DNA of 38,244 nt from Carnimonas nigrificans ATCC BAA-78 (GTDB taxonomy: Bacteria > Pseudomonadota > Gammaproteobacteria > Pseudomonadales > Halomonadaceae), in contig NZ_JAGO01000004.1 in the NCBI RefSeq assembly GCF_000526695.1, forward strand, positions 1-38,244, in the 5' to 3' direction. Below the pieces are notes generated by a model, which did not search any database, was not told the origin of the DNA, and saw nothing but the letters and a program-made list of their open reading frames with translations. This document shows, piece by piece, positions 1 through 6,826 of this stretch; positions within the stretch are counted from its first letter, which is position 1, and every line of letters starts with the position of its first letter. The position numbers were made by a program, and so were the translations under genes.

Positions 1-295
1 TCATCCATGTATCCAAATCCATGAGACCATCCTGTCGAAGACGTAAATGAAGCCGGCTTAGGACTTGTTCGAAAGTACCATCATCACGCCACTGGCGGAA
101 TCGCTGGTATACCGTCTTCCAGGAGCCAAATCGTTCGGGCAGGTCCCGCCATTGTGCTCCCGAACAGAGAATCCAGAAGATGCCATTAAGCATCAGGCGG
201 TCATCTCGCCGTGGACGCCCCATTTTCTGTGGGGGAGAAACTATATCGGCAATCATATCCCATTGATGATCAGGTACCGCGTAACGTTCCACCAT
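1..295 (-). CDS. IS5-family transposase, N-terminal part (cut by window edge)
   Basis: Read from an ATG at 295, the first 98 residues begin MVERYAVPDHQWDMIADIV and contain GRPRRDDRLMLNGIFWILC and SGAQWRDLPERFGSWKTVYQ. This is the DUF4096-like N-terminal DNA-binding region of IS5-family (IS427/IS1031 group) DDE transposases. Many members are made from two overlapping frames joined by a -1 frameshift, so this could be orfA of such a pair; the joining region would be left of the window. A GGAG lies 8 nt before the ATG (AAGGAGATGGCCTG). It catalyses cut-and-paste transposition of its own element. No defect is visible in the part present. Confidence 0.85.
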   Translation of the reverse strand, partial: MVERYAVPDHQWDMIADIVSPPQKMGRPRRDDRLMLNGIFWILCSGAQWRDLPERFGSWKTVYQRFRQWRDDGTFEQVLSRLHLRLRQDGLMDLDTWM

Positions 296-354
296 CAGGC
301 CATCTCCTTTCGTCAACAGCGAAAGGCTAACATGTATGACTTTTCAGACAGAAC
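1..354 (-). mobile_element. IS5-family insertion sequence, right part only
   Basis: The left part lies outside the window. The transposase frame starts at 295 and runs off the left edge. The outer end of the element appears to be at about 354: on the minus strand the sequence begins GTTCTGTCTGAAAAGTC, which resembles terminal inverted repeats of IS427/IS1031-type IS5 elements. It is followed outward by CTAA (355-358), which fits the YTAR target duplication of IS5-like elements. The other end and the second target copy cannot be seen, so the boundary is an inference. Confidence 0.7.
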
Positions 355-413
355 CTAAGCATCATTCAGTAGAGCCTTTATGCAATAAGTAAAAGTCTGG
401 GTACAAACATTAG

Positions 414-1658
414 ATGACCGATAAAATAGCTTCCCGTCGCTTATTAAAGCGTTCGACCAATACTCCTCCCCCGCTCTGGTTACTCGCGATGATCACCCTG
501 GGTGGGACGCTGGCAATTCATATGTTTGTGCCCGCACTTTCGAGTGTCTCCGACGAGTTTCGTGGCAGCTCTGGCCTTACCCCATTAACGTTGAGTGCAT
601 ACATTATCGGGTTGGCCTTTGCACAGATTACCTATGGCCCGCTGGCCGATAACTTTGGCCGCCGCCCGGTACTTGTTATCGGGATGGCACTCTTTACGCT
701 GGCGAGTATCGTGGCCTTTTTTGCCCCTGTTATCGAAATTCTTATTGGCGCACGCTTTTTTGAAGCGCTGGGGGGCGGCGCAGGATTGGTGCTGGGTCGC
801 GCGCTGGTTCAGGATAATTATCATGGTCAGGAAGCTGCCAAAAAACTCTCCCTGATGAACCTGATGGTGATGATGGGGCCTGGTCTGTCACCTCTTATCG
901 GCTCCGCTCTTGTCACGGTAACGGGGTGGCGCTCCATCTTCCTGCTCTTAAGTCTGCTGGGGCTGACGAATCTGATTCTTGTCCTGAAACGTTTACCGCC
1001 TGATGGATCAACGAACGGCCGGTCTTTTAAAGAGGTCACCCACCATTATTTACAGTTATGGGTCTCCCGCAGCTTTCTCGGCTATGCCATCGGCGGTGGT
1101 TTCGCTACCACGGCTCTTTACGCTTATATTGGCTCCGCCCCTTTTATATTCATTAATCAGCTAGGCAGCTCGCCCTCGAAAGTGGGCCTGTTTCTGGCCT
1201 TGAATATTTTAGGCGCATGGCTGGGAGCATTAACCGCTAGCCGTTTGGCCGGGCGCACGTCGATTAGACATGCGTTGATCCTGGGGAATCTTATTAGCTG
1301 TGTTAGCGCTCTCGTATTCCTGCTTTTAATTGTAGGAAATGCGCTCTCGGTGGCAGCGGTGCTCTCCTGCATGCTGGTGTTTAGCTATGGCGCCGGTATT
1401 GCGTCGCCCATGGCGCTCTCAGAAGCGATGAGCCTGGCACCGAAGGCCGCGGCATCCGCCTCGGGGCTTTATGGCTTCCTCCAAATGGTCATCGGTGCGC
1501 TGTGCGCCTCGCTGAGTGGCATTGGCGCGAACCATGCGTTATCTACCGCGATCGTGCTGTTGGCGGCTGGAGTGATTGCGCAATCTTCTTTCTGGATCGC
1601 TCAGCGCGGTACTCGCCAGCCGGAGGACGATTATGAGGGCTGCCAGGTAGCGGATTAG
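414..1658 (+). CDS. Bcr/CflA-family multidrug efflux MFS transporter
   Basis: A 414-residue inner-membrane protein with about twelve hydrophobic segments, the usual size for drug:proton antiporters of the Bcr/CflA family (DHA1). Supporting features are the IHMFVPAL motif in the first helix, the MFS motif A (GPLADNFGRRPVL) after helix 2 and a motif-C-like glycine/proline-rich segment (LMNLMVMMGPGLSPLIGSAL) in helix 5. The start ATG at 414 has no clear Shine-Dalgarno sequence and lies only about 56 nt from the IS end, so the native promoter may have been displaced or replaced by IS sequence. It converges with the LysR gene downstream (42 nt gap). The substrate cannot be told from sequence; bicyclomycin, chloramphenicol-like drugs or cysteine are known for relatives. 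Confidence 0.85.
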   Translation: MTDKIASRRLLKRSTNTPPPLWLLAMITLGGTLAIHMFVPALSSVSDEFRGSSGLTPLTLSAYIIGLAFAQITYGPLADNFGRRPVLVIGMALFTLASIVAFFAPVIEILIGARFFEALGGGAGLVLGRALVQDNYHGQEAAKKLSLMNLMVMMGPGLSPLIGSALVTVTGWRSIFLLLSLLGLTNLILVLKRLPPDGSTNGRSFKEVTHHYLQLWVSRSFLGYAIGGGFATTALYAYIGSAPFIFINQLGSSPSKVGLFLALNILGAWLGALTASRLAGRTSIRHALILGNLISCVSALVFLLLIVGNALSVAAVLSCMLVFSYGAGIASPMALSEAMSLAPKAAASASGLYGFLQMVIGALCASLSGIGANHALSTAIVLLAAGVIAQSSFWIAQRGTRQPEDDYEGCQVAD

Positions 1659-1699
1659 CCCGCCCAGCAAAGCCCCCTGCCAAGCTGTGCGCCATCCAT

Positions 1700-2587
1700 T
1701 TAGTCGCGCTGGCGCTTGAGTTCATCCAGCAATACCGTAAACGCCGCAGAATGGCCTTTACGGTTAGGGTAATAGAGGTAATAGCCCGGGAACTGCTCGC
1801 ACCAGTCGCCAAGGATGCGCACCAGCTTGCCTTCTGCCAGAAACGGGGTTGCCTGCTCTTCCAGAACGTAAGCAATTCCCAGCCCATCGACGGCCGCTTT
1901 AAGCATCAGTTGGGCATTATTGAAGGTTAATTGACCATCAACATGAACCTGCATGCTGCGGCCATTGTGATCGAACTCCCAGGCGTATAGCCCGTGCTGC
2001 GGTAAACGCAGATTGATACAGCAGTGCTCGGTTAACTGCTCGGGCATAGCGGGCGGTGGATGCTGGGAAAAATAGCCGGGCGATGCCACCACCGCCATTC
2101 TCATAGGGGGGCCTAACGGTAGGGCCACCATTCCTGGGCTAATGCTTTCCCTCGGCCTGATACCGGCATCAAAGCCTTCGGCGGCGATATCGGTCAGGCC
2201 GTAATCAATCGCTACTTCCACTTTTATATCAGGATAGCTGGGCAGAATACGCTGCAATACCGGCCACAGTATGGTTTCCGCTGCATGTTCAGTCGCCGTT
2301 AGGCGAATCCTCCCCGCTGGAGTTTCACGCAGATCACTCAATGCCTCCATCTGTTGGGTAATTTCATCAAGCCGTGGGCCGACCACTTCCAACAGTTTTT
2401 CTCCGGCCTGCGTCACCGAGACGCTGCGCGTCGTGCGGATGAACAAGCTAACGCCGAGGCGATGCTCTAGTTTGCGAATTGACTGACTCAAGGCAGACTG
2501 GGAAATGCGCAGTTGCTCGGCAGCCCTAGTAAAATTGCCAGCGCGCGCTACCGCGACAAAGGCAGCCAGACTATCCAGTTTTTGCAT
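1700..2587 (-). CDS. LysR-family transcriptional regulator
   Basis: A 295-residue protein with the typical LysR layout: N-terminal winged helix-turn-helix (residues 1-60, with FVAVARAGNFTRAAEQL and SQSALSQSIRKLEHRLG) and a periplasmic-binding-protein-like effector domain from about residue 90. The start ATG at 2587 gives MQKLDSLAAF, the standard beginning. It is divergent from the cupin gene at 2690. The 102-nt gap between them contains a T-N11-A palindrome, so the cupin gene is the likely target, with autorepression also likely. The effector is unknown. It belongs to the large LysR subgroup often found next to oxidoreductase, cupin or efflux genes. Confidence 0.92.
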   Translation of the reverse strand: MQKLDSLAAFVAVARAGNFTRAAEQLRISQSALSQSIRKLEHRLGVSLFIRTTRSVSVTQAGEKLLEVVGPRLDEITQQMEALSDLRETPAGRIRLTATEHAAETILWPVLQRILPSYPDIKVEVAIDYGLTDIAAEGFDAGIRPRESISPGMVALPLGPPMRMAVVASPGYFSQHPPPAMPEQLTEHCCINLRLPQHGLYAWEFDHNGRSMQVHVDGQLTFNNAQLMLKAAVDGLGIAYVLEEQATPFLAEGKLVRILGDWCEQFPGYYLYYPNRKGHSAAFTVLLDELKRQRD

Positions 2588-2595
2588 ACCAATTG

Positions 2596-2610
2596 ATAAG
2601 CCTTGCTTAT
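2596..2610. promoter_or_regulatory. LysR-type operator (T-N11-A palindrome)
   Basis: ATAAG-CCTTG-CTTAT is a perfect 5-bp inverted repeat containing the T-N11-A core (T2597, A2609) typical of LysR binding sites. It lies between the LysR start (2587) and the cupin start (2690), the expected position for a divergent LysR/target pair. Binding is inferred. Confidence 0.6.
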
Positions 2611-2689
2611 AATTTATTGAAGTATCTGGCGGTTAATTTTATTGGTTTTAGTCTCTAAAGTGAACGTTAACCTCATTATGGAGAACACC

Positions 2690-3085
2690 ATGAAGATTAA
2701 GCGCGTAGGCTCAATTGCATCCGTACCAGGGCCAAAAGAGTGGTTCACGGGAACCGTAAGAATCGATGCACACTTCGCACCTCCGGAACCTTCACGTGTA
2801 TCCACTGCCGCTGTTACTTTCGAACCCTCTGCACGCACGGCATGGCATACCCATCCCGTCGGTCAGACACTCATCGTGACCGCTGGGCATGGCTGGGCAC
2901 AGAAAGAAGGGGAAGCGATACAGGATATCTACCCGGGCGATATCATCTATTTTGAGCCGGAAGAAAAACATTGGCATGGCGCTGCACCTGATACTGCCAT
3001 GACCCACGTCACTATTCAGGAAGAGCAAAATGGCTCCCCCGTTACCTGGATGGAACAGGTGTCCGACGAACAGTATCGCAAATAG
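2690..3085 (+). CDS. Cupin, hydroxynitrile lyase (GtHNL)-like
   Basis: A 131-residue single-domain cupin. The start at 2690 is chosen because GGAG at 2680-2683 sits 6 nt upstream; in-frame codons further upstream lack this. Visible metal ligands are His53, His55 and Gln59 in AWHTHPVGQ, and His94 in EEKHWHG. These are the positions recalled for the Mn-dependent cupin hydroxynitrile lyase of Granulicella (GtHNL), which has the same length. Family members are usually annotated as (R)-mandelonitrile lyase or carboxymuconolactone-decarboxylase-associated cupins, and their physiological role is mostly unknown. It is probably controlled by the divergent LysR regulator. A general cupin detoxification enzyme is the alternative. 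Confidence 0.8.
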   Translation: MKIKRVGSIASVPGPKEWFTGTVRIDAHFAPPEPSRVSTAAVTFEPSARTAWHTHPVGQTLIVTAGHGWAQKEGEAIQDIYPGDIIYFEPEEKHWHGAAPDTAMTHVTIQEEQNGSPVTWMEQVSDEQYRK

Positions 3086-3134
3086 CAGCGACTCCTGCCC
3101 AACACACACCGTTGCGGCCCTGACCTGACCCGAT

Positions 3135-3186
3135 GCACAAGCCCCGCTCATCCTGCTGTCCACTTCGGCGGGCTCGGGGCTTGTGC
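3135..3186. terminator. Hairpin between convergent cupin and histidine kinase genes
   Basis: A perfect 12-bp stem (GCACAAGCCCCG at 3135-3146, CGGGGCTTGTGC at 3175-3186) with a 28-nt loop, lying between the convergent ends of the cupin (3085) and the kinase (3260). The right arm is followed by TCTTTACCTTCCTT, so it suits rho-independent termination of the cupin transcript. The long loop is atypical. Confidence 0.6.
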
Positions 3187-3259
3187 TCTTTACCTTCCTT
3201 CCTGAATATGCGAATCGCTCCAAGCGCCATCATTGATGCTTTCGGAACGCTTCACTTCG

Positions 3260-4543
3260 TTAGTCGAGCGCCTGCTGCCGCTCAAGTTGAATACGAATAC
3301 AGTTATGGTTTTCCACAACCCGGTATTCGAGCTGCCACCCCATGAAATCGCAGATACGGGTGACAATGGCAAGGCCAAGCCCCATGCCATCCTGATGGAG
3401 ATTGGCCTCCCCGCGCGTAAAGGGGGCCAGCATATGGGCGAAGACATCCGCCCCCATCAGAGGCGCTTCATCCTGTACCTCAATGCTCCCAGAAGAGAGG
3501 CGCACGATCACCGTCCCGCGATTGCTGTAGGCGATTGAGTTTCGCAGCAGATTACTTAAGACAATGGTGACAAAAGTAACAGGGTAGCGCTCGGCAGGCT
3601 GCGCAGCGCCTTCCAGCCTGATGGTCCCCGGCGGCAGGGCCGTGTGCTGTTCAAGCTGAGCGATAACGTTCGTCACAATCACATCCAGTGGCTCCTGCGC
3701 TAGCTGCCGGTGAGGCTCTTGCTGCTCTCGCGCCATGACCAGAAACGCATTGACCAGTGCTTCCATTTGCGCGCTGGCATTGGCGATACGCTTCACCACC
3801 CGCCTTTGACTGGAGGGCAGCTCCGCTGCCAGCAACAGCTCACTAGCCCCCTGTATCACCATCAGTGGGCTTCTGAGTTCATGGCTCACGCCGCCGGTAA
3901 AGGCACGTTCCCGCGCCAGCAGCGTCAGAATCTCCTGGGTCGTGCGATCAAAGGCGGAAGCGAGCTGGCCTACTTCATCATTGGAGTAGCGCGTTGCCAG
4001 AATCTCCTGCTCTGTCGAGTATTGGAGACGACGAATATCCTCGGTCAGGCGCATCAGCGGATGAATGGCGATTCGCACCAGCCAGCGGCCAATCAATAGT
4101 CCGGCAAAGGCACAGATGGCCCAGCAAATGAACAGCGCCAGATAGATATGTTGCTGACGCCAGCCCAGGGCGTCACTGCGCTGCACCAGAATATAGCGCT
4201 GACCATCCACGTGTTCGGTAAGTGCATACCAATCACTGTCTGCGTGGCTGATGCGGTTGAAGCCATCCTTCGCGTCGCTCAACCACGCGGGTACTCCTGA
4301 GCCATCCTCTTCTTCTGCATAAAACCTGGAAGCGTAGGCTGTATCAATGGGGAGATCGCGACGGCGCTGATGAATCAGTACCTCCAGGGTATGGCCCAGA
4401 TTAAGCTGGGCCGTTTCCGACTCGATGTAATGAATGCTGTAGACGGTGCCGAAGGAAAAAATGGTGGCAACCAACAGGCACATGGTAAATACCGCCCATT
4501 CGATCCTGCGTGTTAGCCGCTTTTTATAATAAGGAGCGCTCAT
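3260..4543 (-). CDS. ColS/PmrB-like sensor histidine kinase
   Basis: A 427-residue membrane histidine kinase. TM1 is at about 17-37, a periplasmic sensor domain at about 38-132, TM2 at about 134-152, then HAMP. The dimerisation box VSHELRSP carries phospho-acceptor His221, the N box is NLLRNSIAYS (331-340) and the G box is GMGLGLAIV (386-394). The periplasmic loop has an acidic cluster EEED at 77-80, reminiscent of the metal-sensing acidic motifs of ColS and PmrB, though not an exact ExxE. It starts 6 nt after the response regulator stop and so is cotranscribed with it. Context (ArnT-like, Ais-like and GT2 genes upstream on the same strand) suggests it senses cations or membrane stress and controls lipid A modification. 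The signal is an inference. Confidence 0.88.
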   Translation of the reverse strand: MSAPYYKKRLTRRIEWAVFTMCLLVATIFSFGTVYSIHYIESETAQLNLGHTLEVLIHQRRRDLPIDTAYASRFYAEEEDGSGVPAWLSDAKDGFNRISHADSDWYALTEHVDGQRYILVQRSDALGWRQQHIYLALFICWAICAFAGLLIGRWLVRIAIHPLMRLTEDIRRLQYSTEQEILATRYSNDEVGQLASAFDRTTQEILTLLARERAFTGGVSHELRSPLMVIQGASELLLAAELPSSQRRVVKRIANASAQMEALVNAFLVMAREQQEPHRQLAQEPLDVIVTNVIAQLEQHTALPPGTIRLEGAAQPAERYPVTFVTIVLSNLLRNSIAYSNRGTVIVRLSSGSIEVQDEAPLMGADVFAHMLAPFTRGEANLHQDGMGLGLAIVTRICDFMGWQLEYRVVENHNCIRIQLERQQALD

Positions 4544-4549
4544 GCCAGA

Positions 4550-5224
4550 CTACATCTCATCGGTCAGTCGATACCCCTGCCCTCTCAAGGTATGCAGTAA
4601 CGGTCGGCTGAAGGGCTTGTCAATGGCATTGCGCAGGTTATAGATGTGAGTACGCAGGCTATCGCTGTCCGGCATATCCTCTCCCCACAAATGCTCTTCA
4701 ATGGTTTGTCGGCTGACGATATGGGGGCTTTTACGCATCAATAGCGTCAATATGGTTAACTCGGCGTTCTTGATATGCAGCGGCTGGCCTTCGCGAGTCA
4801 CCACCAGCGTATCCAGATCAAGCGTTAGGTCGGCCACTTGCAAACGACGCGCAACCGCCCCGCTGGAGCGTTTCAATACAACCTCAATACGCGCCGCCAG
4901 CTCTTCCAGCGCGAATGGCTTGATCAGATAATCATCAGCGCCACTGTCAAAACCGAGCAGGCGATCATCCAGCGCATCACGCGCCGTCAGCATGATGATG
5001 GGTGTCGTGCTCTGCCACTCGTTACGCAGCTTGCTCGCGACGCTATAGCCGGAAAGCCCAGGTAACATCAAATCCAGCAGAATCAGATCGAACGATTGCG
5101 TGGTCGCCAATTCAAGCCCTAGCGTGCCGCTATGGGCAGCATCGACCGTATAGCCCCGCAGTTCCAGGTAGTCGATCAGGTTGGCCCGGATATCCGGATT
5201 ATCTTCAATGACCAGGAGTCTCAT
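4550..5224 (-). CDS. OmpR-family response regulator, ColR/PmrA-like
   Basis: A 224-residue regulator with a receiver domain (acidic pocket E7/D8, phospho-acceptor Asp51 in LLDLMLPG, Thr80, Lys102 in YLIKPFA) and a C-terminal winged helix (about 125-224, ending GQGYRLTDEM). Segments such as LTARDALDDRLLGF, GADDYLIKPFALEELAARI and LWGEDMPDSDSLRTH look very close to Pseudomonas ColR as remembered, a regulator of lipid A and envelope genes. The gene is second in an operon: a 47-residue membrane protein precedes it (39-nt gap) and the kinase follows. OmpR-type regulators bind hexamer-N5-hexamer direct repeats, and such a repeat lies in front of this operon, so autoregulation is likely. Confidence 0.9.
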   Translation of the reverse strand: MRLLVIEDNPDIRANLIDYLELRGYTVDAAHSGTLGLELATTQSFDLILLDLMLPGLSGYSVASKLRNEWQSTTPIIMLTARDALDDRLLGFDSGADDYLIKPFALEELAARIEVVLKRSSGAVARRLQVADLTLDLDTLVVTREGQPLHIKNAELTILTLLMRKSPHIVSRQTIEEHLWGEDMPDSDSLRTHIYNLRNAIDKPFSRPLLHTLRGQGYRLTDEM

Positions 5225-5263
5225 GATGTCAGGCAGTACCGGTTAATTTACGGTGGGAAGGCT

Positions 5264-5407
5264 TCAAATCCATAATGTCAGAGCCAGCACCAGCGGTATA
5301 GCGATTACCAGCGCAATACTGATGTTCTCCCAGACTTTATCGTATTTTGAAGCCGCTGCTGTGGAAGGGATATAGTCGTGATGACCAGGAATAGAGCATT
5401 TATACAT
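5264..5407 (-). CDS. Small membrane protein (47 aa) leading the two-component operon
   Basis: An open frame of 47 codons starting at ATG 5407 with GAGG placed 8 nt upstream (GAGGTGTCCACCATG). The product begins MYKCSIPGHHDYIPSTAAAS, then has a charged stretch KYDKVWEN (21-28) and one hydrophobic segment at about 29-47 ending in ALTLWI. The N-terminal half is rich in Cys/His/Asp (C4, H9, H10, D11), which could bind a metal. The stop is 39 nt before the response regulator start, and the predicted regulated promoter lies about 50 nt upstream. I do not recognise the family. By position it recalls PmrR, a short membrane peptide in the PmrA regulon, but there is no visible sequence kinship. Evidence that it is real: good ribosome site, membrane-like composition and operon position. 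Confidence 0.65.
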   Translation of the reverse strand: MYKCSIPGHHDYIPSTAAASKYDKVWENISIALVIAIPLVLALTLWI

Positions 5408-5455
5408 GGTGGACACCTCAATGCGGAAACGTGGCAGTTACCCGACGATGCCCTC

Positions 5456-5495
5456 CATTAATACAAACACCGTGTCAATTTTTCGTTAATCGAGA
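5456..5495 (-). promoter_or_regulatory. Response-regulator box plus promoter (copy 1), before small ORF-RR-HK
   Basis: Reading the minus strand, ATTAAC-GAAAA-ATTGAC (5490-5474) is a hexamer direct repeat with 11-bp period, followed after 10 nt by TATTAAT (5463-5457) as the -10. This is the geometry of PhoP/PmrA-activated promoters, in which the box replaces the -35. The whole 40-bp stretch matches 10653-10692 at 37 of 40 positions. The expected transcript starts about 43 nt before the 47-residue membrane protein. Recognition by the adjacent regulator is inferred. Confidence 0.65.
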
Positions 5496-5573
5496 GAAGT
5501 CGCCCGCCATATAAAAGAGCCTGCTGCTGATACTACCTTCTGACCTTGCTTCAAACCTTGCCTTCGAGCTGCG

Positions 5574-6416
5574 CTAGCCGTGACGTAGCGCGGTTACCAG
5601 CCGCTCAAGACGCCAGCGAACATCCTCGCTCAGCGACTCGTTATCGCCATACGCACGCTCACCGTTCAGCGTCGCCTCGATAATATCGTCGTGGCGATCG
5701 CCCATCAGGCCGTTAATGGCCGCCATGAACCGCGACATCCGCGTTGCCACCTCGTTGTCAGGATAAAGGGTGCGGAAGGTGTCGTAATAGGCGACCTGCT
5801 GGCTCACCACCTTGCGGGTATCGTGAAAGCGCTGACCATCCAGCACAAGTGACTCAATGGAGGGCGCAAGGCTTTGGAAACAGCGCTGCCGGTAGTCGCA
5901 AATGGCCGTGGCGCTATCGAGCTGCTGGTGGATGATGTTACGCCGCATCAACGCCCAAACCGGTGGCAGCAATAGCTGCCGCATCGTGCGGATATTGCGT
6001 TTCAACTCAGCCTGATGACCACCGCGAAACGCATCCTGCAATTTGCCCATCGTCACCGTGGTGCAGTGCAGCAGCCCGCCACCCTTGTGATTTTTGCTGA
6101 ACAGCCGCTGCGCAAAACGCAGATGCTTGAATTTGGCCCGTATTGATTTGAATCGCCGCCGCTCAGCAACCGTCAGATCGCCGTGCTGCTTCAATGCGTC
6201 CACCAGCGCCAGCAATGCACCACGCGATACCCCGTCGATCCAGAGCTGCACACACAGCGAGTAACACTGGTGAATCTGCTTGTCATCGGCACACAGCAAG
6301 GCACCACGCTCAGGTAATGACACCTGATCCTCAACCACATCATCCACTTCAATGGCGTCGAATAACCGCTCAAGCGTATGCGGCGGAAAGTGTTGCCAGC
6401 GGGACTCGCCACTCAT
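5574..6416 (-). CDS. CHAD-domain-like protein of unknown function
   Basis: A 280-residue soluble, mostly helical and basic protein. The ATG at 6416 is preferred over the TTG one codon earlier because GGAG lies just upstream. Features that recall CHAD (conserved histidine alpha-helical) domains are the repeated basic helices (RRRFKSIRAKFKHLRFAQRL; KRNIRTMRQLLL) and the C-terminal pattern RKVVSQQVAYYDTF ... LMGDRHDDII. In CHAD proteins the equivalent pattern is K-x-L-R-Y followed by L-G-x-x-n-D. The match is partial, so this is a tentative call. CHAD domains bind polyphosphate or other phosphate-rich polymers. The gene lies between the two-component operon and the glycosyltransferase genes, same strand, and is preceded by a five-copy 11-bp repeat array that suggests control by an OmpR-type regulator. 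Confidence 0.5.
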   Translation of the reverse strand: MSGESRWQHFPPHTLERLFDAIEVDDVVEDQVSLPERGALLCADDKQIHQCYSLCVQLWIDGVSRGALLALVDALKQHGDLTVAERRRFKSIRAKFKHLRFAQRLFSKNHKGGGLLHCTTVTMGKLQDAFRGGHQAELKRNIRTMRQLLLPPVWALMRRNIIHQQLDSATAICDYRQRCFQSLAPSIESLVLDGQRFHDTRKVVSQQVAYYDTFRTLYPDNEVATRMSRFMAAINGLMGDRHDDIIEATLNGERAYGDNESLSEDVRWRLERLVTALRHG

Positions 6417-6437
6417 CAAAGACTCCCTGGGCTACAA

Positions 6438-6487
6438 ATAAACCCTACATAAACCACAAACAAACTACACATAAGCTACATATAAAC
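6438..6487 (-). promoter_or_regulatory. Five tandem GTTTAT-type hexamers at exact 11-bp spacing (PhoP-like box array)
   Basis: On the plus strand ATAAAC (6438), ATAAAC (6449), ACAAAC (6460), ATAAGC (6471) and ATAAAC (6482) are each exactly 11 bp apart. Read on the minus strand, 6455-6439 is GGTTTA-TGTAG-GGTTTA, a perfect PhoP-box form. The array lies 22-71 nt before the start of the CHAD-like gene (6416). Its position so close to the start codon is unusual for an activator site and could mean repression or a leaderless downstream transcript. Confidence 0.6.
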
Positions 6488-6529
6488 GACAAAGCGGCCG
6501 CATGTATCTTCCTTCGGACATAAATGAAG

Positions 6530-6796
6530 TCACGTAGTTCGCTCACTTCTGATGAGCATCAGATTACGGATATAGATCAATAGCCCGGAAGCCTGCCCAA
6601 AAATAAAGACCGGGTCGTGGCGGTATATGGCATAACTCAGCAGCACTATTCCGCCAGCAATGCTAAATAGCCAAAAACTCACCGGCACTACACTGCGCCT
6701 GGCTCGTTCGCTGGCGATCCATTGCAGGACAAATCGGCATGAAAAGAGCAACTGCCCCAGGAACCCAACGCCAAGCCACAACGCGCTAACAGACAT
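6530..6796 (-). CDS. LAB_N-domain membrane protein (lipid-A-disaccharide synthase N-terminal-like)
   Basis: An 88-residue protein with about three transmembrane segments. The pattern GFLGQLLFSCRFVLQWIASE, then PVSFWLFSIAGGIVLLSYAI and DPVFIFGQASGLLIYIRNL, is characteristic of the LAB_N (Pfam PF07578) family of small PQ-loop-like membrane proteins. These are often encoded beside GT2 undecaprenyl-phosphate sugar transferases and ArnT-like enzymes in lipid A or surface-glycan modification loci. A flippase or accessory role for the lipid-linked sugar is commonly proposed but not proven. It begins 30 nt after the GT2 gene ends, so the two are very likely cotranscribed. The ribosome site is weak. 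Confidence 0.88.
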   Translation of the reverse strand: MSVSALWLGVGFLGQLLFSCRFVLQWIASERARRSVVPVSFWLFSIAGGIVLLSYAIYRHDPVFIFGQASGLLIYIRNLMLIRSERTT

Positions 6797-6826
6797 ACAC
6801 GCCTATTGGCTGAATCCGCCTCTGGC

